Positions 1-13,157 of a DNA stretch of 64,000 nt are shown in pieces. Each line of letters begins with the position of its first letter. Position 1 is the stretch's first letter. A model generated the notes under the pieces. That model was not told where the DNA came from. It saw only the letters and a program-made list of their open reading frames with translations, and made no database searches. A program made the translations under genes and the position numbers. This DNA is from Vanrija pseudolonga (taxonomy: Eukaryota > Basidiomycota > Tremellomycetes > Trichosporonales > Trichosporonaceae): positions 1,426,001 to 1,490,000 of the forward strand of contig NC_085850.1 in assembly GCF_020906515.1 (NCBI RefSeq). The letters run 5' to 3'.

Positions 1-1468
1 TTGAGCACGAGGTGTTGCTTCTATAGCCGCGAAACAAGGTTAGCGGGAACAGCTCGGGCCGAGGCACTGGCACCGACCTTGTCCAACCCGACTGCCATCT
101 TCTGAGCATGAGCTCCCCATGCCATGAACACTACCCCGTTGGCCCCCTTCTTGTCAGACGAACTCGACGAACGAGTCGTCACGGCCTTGAGCACGGCTGC
201 GGTGAATTGGTCCCAGCCGCGGTTCGCGTGTGACCCCGCCTGGTGGTGAGTTATCAGCGGTGTCTTGGCATCCAGCCACCACCACCACCACACAACCAAC
301 CTCGTGCGCCCGCACTGTCAGCGACGTGTTCAGAAGCAAAACCCCGTGCTTGGCCCATTCGGTGAGATCACTGCCGAGTCAGCCGTGTGCCGGCACACTC
401 TTCGGCATACCCGTGCAAAGGCACCTTGAATCCCGGGACCTCGGTCGCCATCTCCTTGTAGATGTTCCGAAGAGACGGCGGGATCTTCACGCCTTTACGA
501 ACAGAGAAGGCAAGGCCCTAATAGAAAAGGTTAGCTTAGCGGCAGCGTAGCGGCTGCGGATGGATAAGGCGGTGCAGGTGGCTGCAGAGCGCGTGGGGCG
601 AGATGATTGTGTGTGTGGGGGCCAAGGAGCGTGACGAGCAGAGGTGTTGTGGCAGGTGTTGTGGGGTTCGGGATCGAGCAACTCACATGAGCTTGGTTGT
701 CGTCCTGCCCGGTCAGCTACAGAGCTCTTCTTGTGCTCTTCCCACCACTCACATGGTACGGGTCTTGACCTGGGACGTCAGCGTGTCTTCGAGTTGTGGT
801 CACAGATCGATCGCCACAGACTACAACACCCCACTCACCAACAATGACCACGCGCACGTCCTTGAGGGGGCAGAGCCTCGACCAGGTATAGATGTCCGCA
901 GCTGCCGTCAGCGCCATCAGCAGAAGTACTCACCAGGCGGGAACACCTGCTTGCTCTTCTGCTCGGCGACAACAAACTCCTTTAGCTGGGGGCGCAAGTC
1001 AGCGTCGGCGACCCCGCCGACCCAAAACCCACAGCAAGGAAGTAGGGCTTGGTGAGCTCATCCTGCAGCGCGACGAGCCAGTCCTCGCCCAGCGTGTCGA
1101 GTTCGAGCTCGAGCAGCGGGAACGCCTTGGCGTGGCTGGTCTTGAGCGCCTCGCGCAGCTCGGCGCGGGTGGAGGCCCGGCCCGCCGACGAGGCGGCGAC
1201 TGCTCCGTTGGGAACAGTTGCACCTGGCGGAGTTAATACAGCCCAACCAAGCCTAGGCCCCATGTCGGCGCGTCGTCCGTCCCGCACCCCTCGACCACGC
1301 ACGCGCCGGCCACTACCCACCATTCTCAACCTTGGACTTCTTGGCCGCCGGCTCCTTTGCCTCGGCGATGGCCTTGCGTGCGTTGTCCGACAGACCGCGC
1401 TTGGTGCCTGCCGCCGCTGGCGCGTTGGCAAGCGGCTTGAAGTATCCCGCGATAGACTTTGGCGGCAT
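1..1468 (-). CDS. UNG1: Uracil-DNA glycosylase (family 1), 3' end beyond window
   Basis: Removes uracil from DNA to start base-excision repair, in the nucleus and mitochondria. Ten exons fit in phase: 1321-1468, 1033-1223, 934-985, 839-901, 753-769, 687-704, 411-517, 301-370, 78-239 and 1-20. The water-activating motif GQDPYH is at residues 152-157 (catalytic Asp154), the uracil-stacking Phe is near 167, and GVLLLN with Asn213 follows, then HANRGW. About 282 residues are visible; the HPSPLSAH loop should lie just past base 1. The N-terminus [10 protein letters not shown] resembles a PCNA-binding box, as in nuclear UNG. The start at 1468 is the first ATG; the open frame upstream has none. Two exons are only 17 and 18 nt and the intron at 902-933 is only 32 nt. 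The donor at 77 is GTCGGT, which is unusual. Identity is very secure; the first exon-intron join is slightly less so. Confidence 0.95.
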
Positions 1469-2055
1469 GCTGTGTGCGTGGAAGGTGATAGTGGTCGGAG
1501 GGAAGGCGATGTCGACGCCCGTTTCGGTGAGCGGCAAGAGATATTAGCTGCGCCTGGCGCCCCGAGCGCGTCGCGAAAGGTTGACGCGACTGACTTGGCG
1601 TGGTGGAGGTGGGGCCGGAGGGTGGTGGCGGATTGCGACGTGCGTGGGAGAGTTGAGAGTGGCGGCAACCTGCCCGCTTTTGACGGAGCCTGATATCGAA
1701 GCCAGACACCAGCCTTGGTGGTTGTTGGAAATCGGCTCGCGGGTGTGGTAGGCGTGCGGGTCACAGTTGCTCGCCTGCCTTTACGCCGCTCTGCCCTCCG
1801 AGCCTTCCGTTGCCGCCTGGGGCTCCCCATTTCCCGTATCTCTTCTAGCCGATTGGAAAAGGTCGCTCAACCGCTTATTGCGCCGCTGCTCCTCCCCCAC
1901 CCCGCCCCGCCTGCACATCACCCGACAACCGAATCGTGACGACGGGTCGTTATCCAACTCGCTTCACTTAAGTATAGTCGCTCCCGATAACTACCCATAG
2001 CCTCAACCCCAATCTGTTCTCGACTCAACCCCACACACCCAGACACACATTCACC
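1469..2055. promoter_or_regulatory. Divergent promoter between UNG1 and glutamine synthetase-like gene
   Basis: This 587-bp gap holds no gene. It separates two ATGs that point away from each other. No ATG occurs on the plus strand from about 1511 to 2055, and none on the minus strand from 1469 to about 1826, as expected if both sides are transcribed leaders. The stretch before 2056 is C-rich with many CACA repeats. No TATA box was seen. Confidence 0.5.
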
Positions 2056-3832
2056 ATGCCCCCCTCTGCTACCCAAGACGCACCCAAGACGCTTGCCGAG
2101 CTCACAACGCTCCTCAAGGACGACCGTATGGTCAAGGTCGCAGGTAGGTCGCCGCTGAAGGCGCTCGGATCGCGGTCCGATCGGGACGCTGACTTCGGAA
2201 CACAGGTGTCGACGTCGACGGCATCCTCCGCGGCAAGATCATGTCCAAGGCCAAGTTCCTCTCGTCGATCGAGGCGTTTGGCTTCTGCGGCGTCGTGTAC
2301 GGCTGGGACAGTGGGTACACTTAGCACACGAGCACGGCTGATACACCAGTGCACGACCAGACGTACTCGCGTGAGCTTCTCGTCTCGAACCGCGGAAACG
2401 GTTACCGCGACATCCTCGCCCGCGTCGACCTCTCCACCTACCGTCGTCTGTCTTGGGAGAACAACATCCCCTTCTTCCTCGTCAGCTTCACGACCCCCGA
2501 GACGGGCCTCCCGCTAGAGGTCGACCCCCGAAGCCTGCTCGAGACGGTCCTCGAGAAGGTGGCTGATAAGGGCTGGACTGGGATGGCCGGTGCAGAGTTC
2601 GAGGTATGTGCGGGCGGACAAAGCCGCCACGGCGCACTGGCAGAGCAGAGCTAACCACCCACACAGTACTTCCAGTTCGCCGAGACTCCTCAGTCTGCCC
2701 AGGCCAAGGGCTACATCAACCTCACTGCCCTGACCCCCGGTGCCCACGGCTACTCGCTCCTCCGCACGACGATGAACAAGGACTACTTCTACGACCTGTA
2801 CAACGTCGGTACCGACTTTGGAATCGAGATCGAGGGTCACCGTGCGTCTTATCGTTGCTCCAAGGTGGCGTGTGCTAATTTGAGCAGACACAGAGACCGG
2901 CCCGGGCGTGTTCGAGACGGCTCTCGCTTACACCGACGCGCTCCGCATGGCGGACAATGCTCTCCTGTTCAAGCTCGTCGCCAAGAGCGTCGGCTACAAG
3001 TACAACATCATCCCCTCGTTCATGGCCAAGCCGTACTCTGACGAGTCGGGATGTTCGGGCCACATTCACGTCTCGCTCCGTGACAAGAACAAGCGCAACA
3101 TCTTTGCTGTGACCGCTGAGGAGGCTAAGAACGGTGGACGCAAGGACGCCCCATACGACGACCTCAAGTACCTGTCGCAGGAGGCCGAGTGGTTCCTTGC
3201 CGGTCTTCTCGAGGGTCTCCCTGATGGTGAGCTGCTGTTTTCTTGACTTCTCGTAGCTAACATCAGTCATTCCCCTCTTCTGCCCCAATATCAACTCGTA
3301 CAAGCGCCTGCTCGGCGGCGAGCAGTACTGGGCCCCGGACACTGCGTCGTACGGCTACGACTCGCGTGCCGCCTCGATCCGCATCATCTCGGCACCAGGT
3401 GTCAGCGGCCCTGCGACCCGCTTCGAGGTCCGCATTCCCGGCGCCGATGTGAGTGGTACCTGACCGACTCTCCACTGACGCTACCAGATGAACACCCACT
3501 TCGCCCTCGCTGCCATCTACGGTCTTGGTCTCCGCGGTATTGAGAACAAGACCAAGCTTCCCTACGGCCCTATCGGCTCGCCTGGTGTCACCCGTGAGAC
3601 GCTGGTCAAGCTCCCTACCTCGCTCGACGCCGCCACTGCTGCCTTCGCCCGCAAGGGAAGCATCGCTCGCGAGGTGCTCGGTGACTTCTTCGTCGACCAC
3701 TACGCCGGCACCAGGGAGCACGAGCTCGACCTGCATCGCAAGGCCGTCACCAACTGGGAATGTGAGTACACCACACGATGATGGACACATTACTGACATG
3801 GCCCAGTGGAACGTTACCTCGAGCTTGCGTAG
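2056..3832 (+). CDS. Type I glutamine synthetase-like enzyme (FluG/PuuA-like)
   Basis: A glutamate-ammonia ligase-fold protein of 480 residues. Eight exons keep phase: 2056-2143, 2206-2310, 2350-2603, 2667-2841, 2888-3226, 3267-3448, 3488-3761 and 3807-3832. Visible family marks are FGFCGVVYGWD then MHDQTYS near the N-terminus, the glutamate-binding stretch KPYSDESGCSGHIHVSL in the middle, and NSYKRLLGGEQYW with RAASIRI in the C-terminal half. These match bacterial-type GS-I relatives such as FluG and gamma-glutamylpolyamine synthetase more than the shorter eukaryotic GS-II, so it may not be the main assimilatory enzyme. The substrate could be ammonia or an amine; the sequence does not decide. 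The start ATG lies in a good context (CACCATG). Introns are 37 to 63 nt. Confidence 0.9.
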
Positions 3833-4537
3833 ACGGGAGGCCAGGGTTTACTCGCTTGGTCGAGTTGTCAGCAGATATATTCATTGTGGCATGCAGAGAG
3901 TGGGGTATCAGCGGTTATCGCCTCAAAGTTATCTCGCGAGGTCAGATGATCATGTTGCAAAGACTATTGATATCGATCCGAGGAAGGAGCGAGCAACCTC
4001 GGCTGGTCCGAGAAGCAAGTTGCTCCACATGGATGGATGCAACGTCAGTGTTGGTGCCACCTGCCACCGTCATAAATGCTTGGCATCGTGGTGCACCATC
4101 ATCCTTTGCTACGGTGAGATTGTGGGAACCTTGGTGAAGCGCACAAAGACGATGACAGCCGGGCGTCGGGCCAACAAGCGACATATTGGCCGTACATGCA
4201 GGGCATGCTGCGCCTGTTGGCCGCCTATGCAGGGTGGTCAACGACGGCGGCGGTGCTGGAGCCTGCAGGTAGATGCATGCGTCGCAGTCGTTGTCGTCGC
4301 CGCCGCCACATGGGGGCCCTGACGGCCAAGCAAGCTGAGGGACGGCAGCACTGCGTCATGCATTTTGGTCGCCGCCGCCGCCACCACCGAAACCCAACAC
4401 TCCATACCAACTTTCCTCGGTTGTTTCTCCACACTCCCCACCACCGACACGCACATCGCATCGCACCACGCCACATCACACGAGCACGCGCGCACACACA
4501 CCCAGCCATGCCCCCGCATCGCCGCTAAACAAGCACC
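3833..4537 (+). other. Intergenic: synthetase 3' end and RING gene leader
   Basis: This 705-bp stretch has no credible gene. Its first part should be the 3' UTR of the synthetase. Its last 150 bases are rich in CAC and ACAC and form the leader of the RING gene, including a short upstream reading frame described separately. Confidence 0.5.
4508..4528 (+). promoter_or_regulatory. Six-codon upstream ORF before the RING gene
   Basis: ATG CCC CCG CAT CGC CGC TAA encodes MPPHRR and stops 9 nt before the main ATG at 4538. Such short upstream frames just before the main start usually lower or gate translation. It depends on the transcript start lying upstream of 4508, which is inferred. Confidence 0.45.
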
Positions 4538-7500
4538 ATGAACGAGGACGGGCGCGGACACCACCGCGAGAGGGTGAGTACTCCCATGCCATAGCGACGC
4601 TGACGACAGTCCGGCCAGGGCAGTGAGTATCTCGACCCAACCCGGCAGCACTGACCTCAGTCCCGCGCAAGACGCGCAAGAAGGCAAAGGCGCGCGACGG
4701 GCCAGTCCCAGAGCCGTACCTCGCGCTCGCGCCGCGGCCCCTCCTCGCCACCCCGCCCGCCCCGGACCCCGTCACGGCGAACCTCATCCTCCCCTCGACT
4801 TATGTGCGGCGGACGAGACCCAGCTCAGCTGGGCCCTCCTCCAACGCCCATGCACCGTCGCCCAACTGGCCCGCCCAGCAGTATGCCGCGGGCCTGCTCG
4901 CGCCGCCCGCCATCATGCCTCGGCGACAGGGAGGAGCGGCGGCGCCCACCCCGCCCCCGCAGCAGCAGCAGCAGCGAGGGGGGTATGCGGCCAACTGGGC
5001 GTCGCCCCCGGCTATTATGCCCGGTGGCTCGGCTGCCTCGTCGTCCATGCAGACTGGGCGCAGTGTCGCCCGCCCTGGTATCCCGGGCGAGCGAGCCCAG
5101 CGACGCCGCGGTGGACGGGTCGTGAACCAGGAGGGATCGAGCCTCGCCCGCCGACTGACAGTCACGTCGAGGGAGGAGGGGCGCGCGATCGGCCTGTCGC
5201 GCGGCGCGTCGATGCGCCGCGTTAATCTGTGGGACGGTGAGTTTGGACTGTGGGCCGTCTGACGCCAGATTTGCCCGAGACGGACGAAGCGCCCCCGCCA
5301 TTCCCCTTCCCCACAGCCAGCAACACACGGCTGCCCCCGACGTTCGGGGGATCACAAGCGGGGGACCTGCCAGAGATAGGTGAAGAAGGATCGGCGCCAG
5401 TACCGCCGAGGTCTCCTCCCCCACGGTTTGACGACCTCTTCCCCCGACGCCACTCGACAGGCGAGGCGCTCGCGCCACAGCGGCCGACGCTACGGCTAAC
5501 GCACTCGGATGTCGCCGTGGCGGAGTCGGAGACAGCAACACAAGTGTTTGTGTCAGCCCCATCGTCGCCAATAAGCGAGCCATCAACGGCGCACGGGGAC
5601 TACGACGACAGTGACGAGCGCGACGACCGCAGGATGTGGAACGCCGACTTGTCAGCGGGGTACAGTCTTGAGGAGCGTGTGCGCCGTGAGGCAGTGCGAC
5701 AGGCGGCTAGGGCCAAGGCATTGGCCAGTGGGGCGTCCCATCACGTTGCCCAGATGGTAGCACAAGCTGCCACACCGTTGCCGAGGGCTGCAGAGTCGTC
5801 AGGGGCGGCCGCGGAGGCTGCGAGGGCCGAGGTGGCGCGGGCCGAAGCTGCGCGTGCTGAGGCTGCTCGACTCCAAGCCGCACGTGCTGAGGCAGCCCGG
5901 GTCGAAGCAGCACGAATAGAAGCTGCTCGCGCCGAAGCTGCCCGTGCAGAGGCTGCACGGGAGGAAGAAGAGCGGGCCGAAGCCGCTCGTGAGGCTGCAA
6001 AGGCCGAGGCAGCAAGAGTAGCCGCCGAAGCAGCCCGCGCTGAAGTGGTGCGCCTCGATCGCATCCGCGCCGAGGCTCAGGAAGCATTAGCGTCCAAGGC
6101 GGAGGCGAAGCGCGCCAGGGCTGCGCAGTCCGAGGCCCGCCGCCGCGCTGAGAAGACCGAGGCGGAGCACCGCAAGCTCATGGCTGAAGCTGCAACGCGG
6201 CGGTTCCAGGCAGAGCTGGCAGCCACGCGGCGAGCCGAAGCACAGGAGGCGTCCCGAAGGCGAGACATTGAGGCGGCTGTGCGACATATCATCGGCTCGG
6301 CGCGCGTGCCCGAGTCTGATGTGGACGCGGCGTGCAACGCTGCGTTCCAGGCCCTCAAGGGGAAGACGCCGACTGCCGACGAGCTCGTCGCTGCCGCCAA
6401 GGAGGCCGTGGAGACCAGGATACCGAGCCGCACGCCGCGAGCGAGCTTAGATGAAGGCCGCCGGCAATCGATGGGAGAGCCTATGCCACGACCTGGCTCT
6501 GCCAACGGGCCGCCGCCACAGCGGAGCACGCCGTCCCCCGTGAACTCGGCGACCGCCAGAGCACGAAGCACTCCCAGCCCCTTCGATAGCGCACATAGCG
6601 ACAGGGTGGCCTCGCCGCGGCCCCCTAGTGCCCAGTCACGCGCCAGTGCCGACAGCAATCCGCGCCGCGCGTCTCGCATCCAGCTGATCCAAGGCAATCT
6701 GGTCGAGGTACCCTTGGACCTCTCGCCGCCGTCATCGCGCGACCGCACGCCGCCGCCCAACCCCACGGCTGGGACAATCCCGTGGCCACAACCTTACAGC
6801 CCACCATCCCGACCGCGACAGTCAACATCCGACAGCGGTCGGCGACGTTCGGACGTTTCCGAGGCCGAGAACATTACACAGACGCCCATCACGTCGTCGC
6901 CTCGCTCGAGCTTCTCGATCCCCACCGAAACTGTGGAGCCACTGCCCGCGGCGTCACAATTCAAAGAGCGTTCCGGGTCTGGGGGCCAGAGACGACCTGG
7001 TAACGGCAGATCAACTTCAGCGTCAACTATCGACACGATTCCTGAGCATATCGTCTTCCCGATGGCCAACGTAGCGCCGATTGCGGAGAACGTCAATGCC
7101 CCTGCCCCTGCCCCTGCCACGTCGCGCGAGGATAAGAGATTGAGCCGGGGCAATGCAGTGCGCAGGAGCTCGGCGTCCCAGCTCCCGTCGCCCGGTGCTA
7201 ACCCCCGCCGCACTTCGCTTCCGCCCTCCAAGCCTGACCTGCCACCGCTGTTCACCACGCCTGGACTGTTCACCGAGGAGGCGCCAGAAGGTGGAACGCG
7301 AGTGTCCCCACCGCGGCCCACAGTACAGCGCAGCAAGACTGCTGACGAGGTTGAGCATGCTGAAGCGCCACCTCCCATGCCTCACCGCCACTCTATCGAC
7401 TCGACTGCCCCCAGCCCAGCGACGAGCAATGGCGTGTCAGCCGCTGACTTGCGCAAGCCGCTACCGTCCTTACCACCGGGGCGGGAAGCGGCACTCCGAC

Positions 7501-9059
7501 GGCGTGAGCTTGGGGCTCCTATCGAGCTAGAGGACACGGACTCGCCTCCCCCCATTTCTCAACCTGCCGAAACCCCGCCACTGGCAGGCCCCCTTCTAGA
7601 CCTGAAGACGGCAGCGCCGGCAGTGCCACCGAAGTCGCCTGAGTTCGCAGACCTGGGCCTGACCGCCTCGGAGCTGCTCGACCTGCTCGAGGGCGACGCC
7701 CCAGCTGCTGAGTCATCAGCCCAGGCATCGGCGCGCGCTGCCGCCCGGCAGATGTTTGAATCGCAGCTCGAGCAGCAGTCTGCCATCGAGGCCCAGGTTG
7801 AACTGGACCGCCAGCATGCACTTGCGCTGGAAACTGAGACCGAGCCCGAAATCGAGAAGGTGATTGAGAAGCTTGACTTCCCACCACTGCCCACGCCGAA
7901 GCGCCCTCCAGTGCCACCAAGACCTCGGATCAGCATCCAGTCGGACTCGGAGCCCCCCAGACTTGTTGCATTCACACCTACGACACCGCTGAACCCCGTC
8001 TCGCCTCTCGTGTTCCCAACACCACGAACGTCGCTAAACTCGACCTCGGCACCGCAGCAGATAGCCAACCCCTCGCCGTTCAACTCTTCCGCATCTCCGC
8101 GGAGACAGCCTCCCCCAGTTCCGCCCAAGAGTAGCGGCAGCATCCGCCGACCGCCTCCGCCGCCCCCTCCTCCTCGGGCTGCGGCCTCCACGCCCGTGAC
8201 AGCGACGACAACGAATACCACTGCAACTCCCGAAACCCCGCCGGACCTGCTGCGCGTACGCCCACAGCTCATGCAAGTCGCCTCCTTCTCGTCATCCACC
8301 TCATCTCTTTCCGACGTGCCTGACTCCCGCGCACCATCACCTGTGCAGTCAGTTCAGTCAGTCACCTCACAGCCGGGACGTCCACGCGGACCACGAGGAC
8401 CTCGCCCTGCTCCGCCGCCTGTCCCGCCACGCCCTTGGGCTAGTCGACGACCGCCACCGCCACCACCTCCACCGAGACAGTCTCAAGCGCCACCTGAAGT
8501 TCCCCCTCCACCGGCGAGGCTGGCGACACGACCTGCCCGCCCATTGTCTGACATTGGCATGCCCACGCCAGCGGTTGACACCACACCGGAGATCCCAAGG
8601 CCGCAGTCTTCCGTTGACGTCCACCACTCTGTGTCCGATGACGAGGACGACGAAGCCGACGAGCCAGAGTTCGAGTACACCGACCTGGATCTGTTTGCGT
8701 CCCGGCTGGAGGGAACGGGCCAGGAGTACGAGGGCCTCACACATCTGACGCAGTTCATGGGCCCGGCCACGGACCCTGGTGCGAGCGCCGTGGCGCTCGA
8801 CACGTTGATCCGCGCGCCGGTCGCCATTGACAGCAAGCGGACCAACGCAAAGGGCAAGGTCAAGCTCAAGATGTCGGTGCTTGGTGCGCGAGTGACGACA
8901 TGTCCCATCTGCCTGGCGCAGTTCCGTGGTGGGGACGCGGCTGTGTGCCTGCCCCGCTGTGGGCACGTATCGCACGAGACGTGTGCGACGCGGTGGTTCA
9001 AGGAGAGCTCGAATTGCATGATTTGCCGTCTGCCGTTGATCGAGGAGACGTTGATTTAG
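4538..9059 (+). CDS. Large RING-H2 finger protein with Ala/Glu/Arg helix and proline-rich linker
   Basis: A 1471-residue protein, probably a ubiquitin ligase. Exons 4538-4573, 4610-4622 (13 nt), 4661-5236 and 5269-9059 join in phase; the first two introns are only 36 and 38 nt. The first 380 residues are basic and disordered with a short Gln run. Residues about 386-545 repeat an AEAARAEAAR-like unit, predicted to be a long charged helix or coiled coil. Then come about 850 residues rich in Pro and Ser with several PPPPPPP and PPVPPR tracts that could bind SH3 or WW domains. The C-terminal RING-H2 (about 1418-1466) has CPIC, then CGHVSH, a further Cys, and CMIC, giving the usual two zinc sites. 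Substrates are unknown. The short second exon is the least certain part of the model. Confidence 0.85.
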
Positions 9060-9215
9060 CCCCCATCACCTGCATTAGTAGCCATCTGTAGACTGCGCGA
9101 TAGAAGCGCTACACATGTATCTCTAGTCTTGCACAGGAAGACGAGGTTACGCAAGGGCCGAGGTCGTACATCAAGGTCATGAAAGCGCTGCAGTCAGTCT
9201 GCTCTAGGCAGACGC

Positions 9216-9978
9216 TTATTGGGCGAGGATAGAGCGAACAAACGAGTGGTAGTTGATCTGGCCGTCGCTGCAAAGTCGTCAGTTTGCGCCATGGCTGTCA
9301 CGCACGTCACAGGGAAGCCCTTGAGGAGCTCGTCGACCTCTTCGTCGGTCATCTTCTCGCCGAGCTGGGTGAGGACGTAGCGGAGCTCTCCGGCACCAAT
9401 GAAGCCGTTGCCGGCCTTGTCAAAGACCTGGAAGCCCTTGATGAACTCGTCTGGCCTGTCAGCTCTCAACCTCGCTAATGACGCACCGGCCGTGCCGGCA
9501 GGCTTCCAGCCGTCGGGGCGGTTGAGGATCTGGAGGAACGTGTCGTAGTCGACTAGGTGGGTCAGTCTGTGTCCATTCTGGCATGACGAGACCCACACGT
9601 CGCTCCGAGGTTGGTCTGCAGCGTGCCGACCTCGGCCTGGGTTGGGTTCTGGCCGAGCGAGCGGAGGAGCTCGCCGAGCGACTCGCGCGGCACCTGGCCG
9701 GTACCCTTCTTGTCGAAGAGGGCGAAGGCCTCGCGGTATTCTGCGGGGGTGGGTTAGTGGGTCGAGTGGTGAGGCATGCCAGCGACGAGAGTGATGCCTT
9801 TGGCCTTGCGGTGGCGACGGCGGCGACGACGCCGAGGGAGAGCACCGCACCCAAGCGAGCAAGCAAGCACACTCGCCGCACAGCACGGGACACTACGCAC
9901 CAGCGTTGTTGGGAGCAGACTGGGGGAGAGGTCAGCACTGTGCAGCCGCCGCATGCAGACACCTCGACGACGTACCAT
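9216..9978 (-). CDS. CDC4: Myosin light chain, Cdc4/Mlc1 type (EF-hand protein)
   Basis: A 142-residue calmodulin-like protein that binds myosin IQ motifs and acts in the cytokinetic ring. Six exons keep phase: 9976-9978 (just the ATG), 9901-9919, 9597-9740, 9487-9552, 9306-9450 and 9216-9267. The N-terminus [20 protein letters not shown] is typical of the Cdc4 family. Calcium loops are degenerate, e.g. [13 protein letters not shown] and [13 protein letters not shown], as expected for an essential light chain. The C-terminal block [16 protein letters not shown] is close to fungal Cdc4/Mlc1. Family length is 141-149, so the model is complete. The next gene upstream, DED1, is divergent. Convergent with the RING gene, 156 bp apart. 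Confidence 0.93.
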
Positions 9979-10892
9979 GGTTGTGAGCGGCAACTTTGAC
10001 TCTGTTGTTGATTTCTCCAAGTTGCAGTTGATGTTGTGTTTCTCGCTGGCAGCGCTGCACCCAGCAGCTAGGCCAAGGCGCGGCCACTGGGCCCTGAGAC
10101 GCGTCAAGGAAGCAAGTCGCCCGCATGCGTATTTGGTCCCGCATGCGTGCGTGCGTGCGTGGTAGGGCTTGTTCGGCCCTCCCTGCTATGTGCGTGGAGC
10201 GGGCGTAGTGCGTCATTGGGGATGTGCCGCTGCCAATTTTGCCCCCGCCTGCCCGTTGGCCCGTTGAATTGTGCCGGACCCCCGCCCTGGCGCCACGCGC
10301 AATGCCCGGGCTACGGTTGGGGGGGAACGAGGGGCCAGGCGCCGGTGCGTCCGTCCACTCGAGAGCTCCAGGCTCTGTTGTCCCACCCCCTGGCACTGTT
10401 TGCATTTTTGCCACTGATGAGAATTTTCTCCCGAGGGCTGGGGTGGCGCGCCTGCGACATGACACGCGTACAGCCAGGCAGGCAGCCGCCAGGCAGGCAG
10501 GCCGCATGCAGGCAGGCAGCGTGCACACTAGCACCCAGTGTGCACCAGTGCACCAGCAGCGCCGCGCCCTTTTCATCCACTATATTCCATCCACTCCAAC
10601 CCTCTCTTTCCGACATCCTCTCAATCAACTCTTCCCCCCCTTCTCCCCCCAAACAACATCACTTGAACCACTCCTCCTCCCCTATAGACTTGCTACGACA
10701 CGCTCTTTCCGTTCTGTACCTATAGACCGAGAAGAGACACACTTCGAGCCAACCAACAAAAGAAAAAAAGAAGCCCGACCGTAATCGATCCGTCTTCCTC
10801 CCCCTCCTGCTCCTCCGCACCTTCACCTTTTATCAAGCAACCACCTGCAACCTCACGAGGTCGCAACCCCAATCAACCCCTTTCAACACATT
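9979..10892. promoter_or_regulatory. Divergent promoter between light chain and DED1
   Basis: This 914-bp gap holds no gene. Bases 10471-10519 carry a GGCA-rich run (several copies of GGCAGGCAG). From about 10570 the plus strand becomes C/T rich, and no ATG occurs from about 10509 to 10892, which fits a 5' leader for the highly expressed helicase. A GTGC run (four units) lies near 10143-10160. Confidence 0.5.
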
Positions 10893-13157
<2,265 letters not shown>

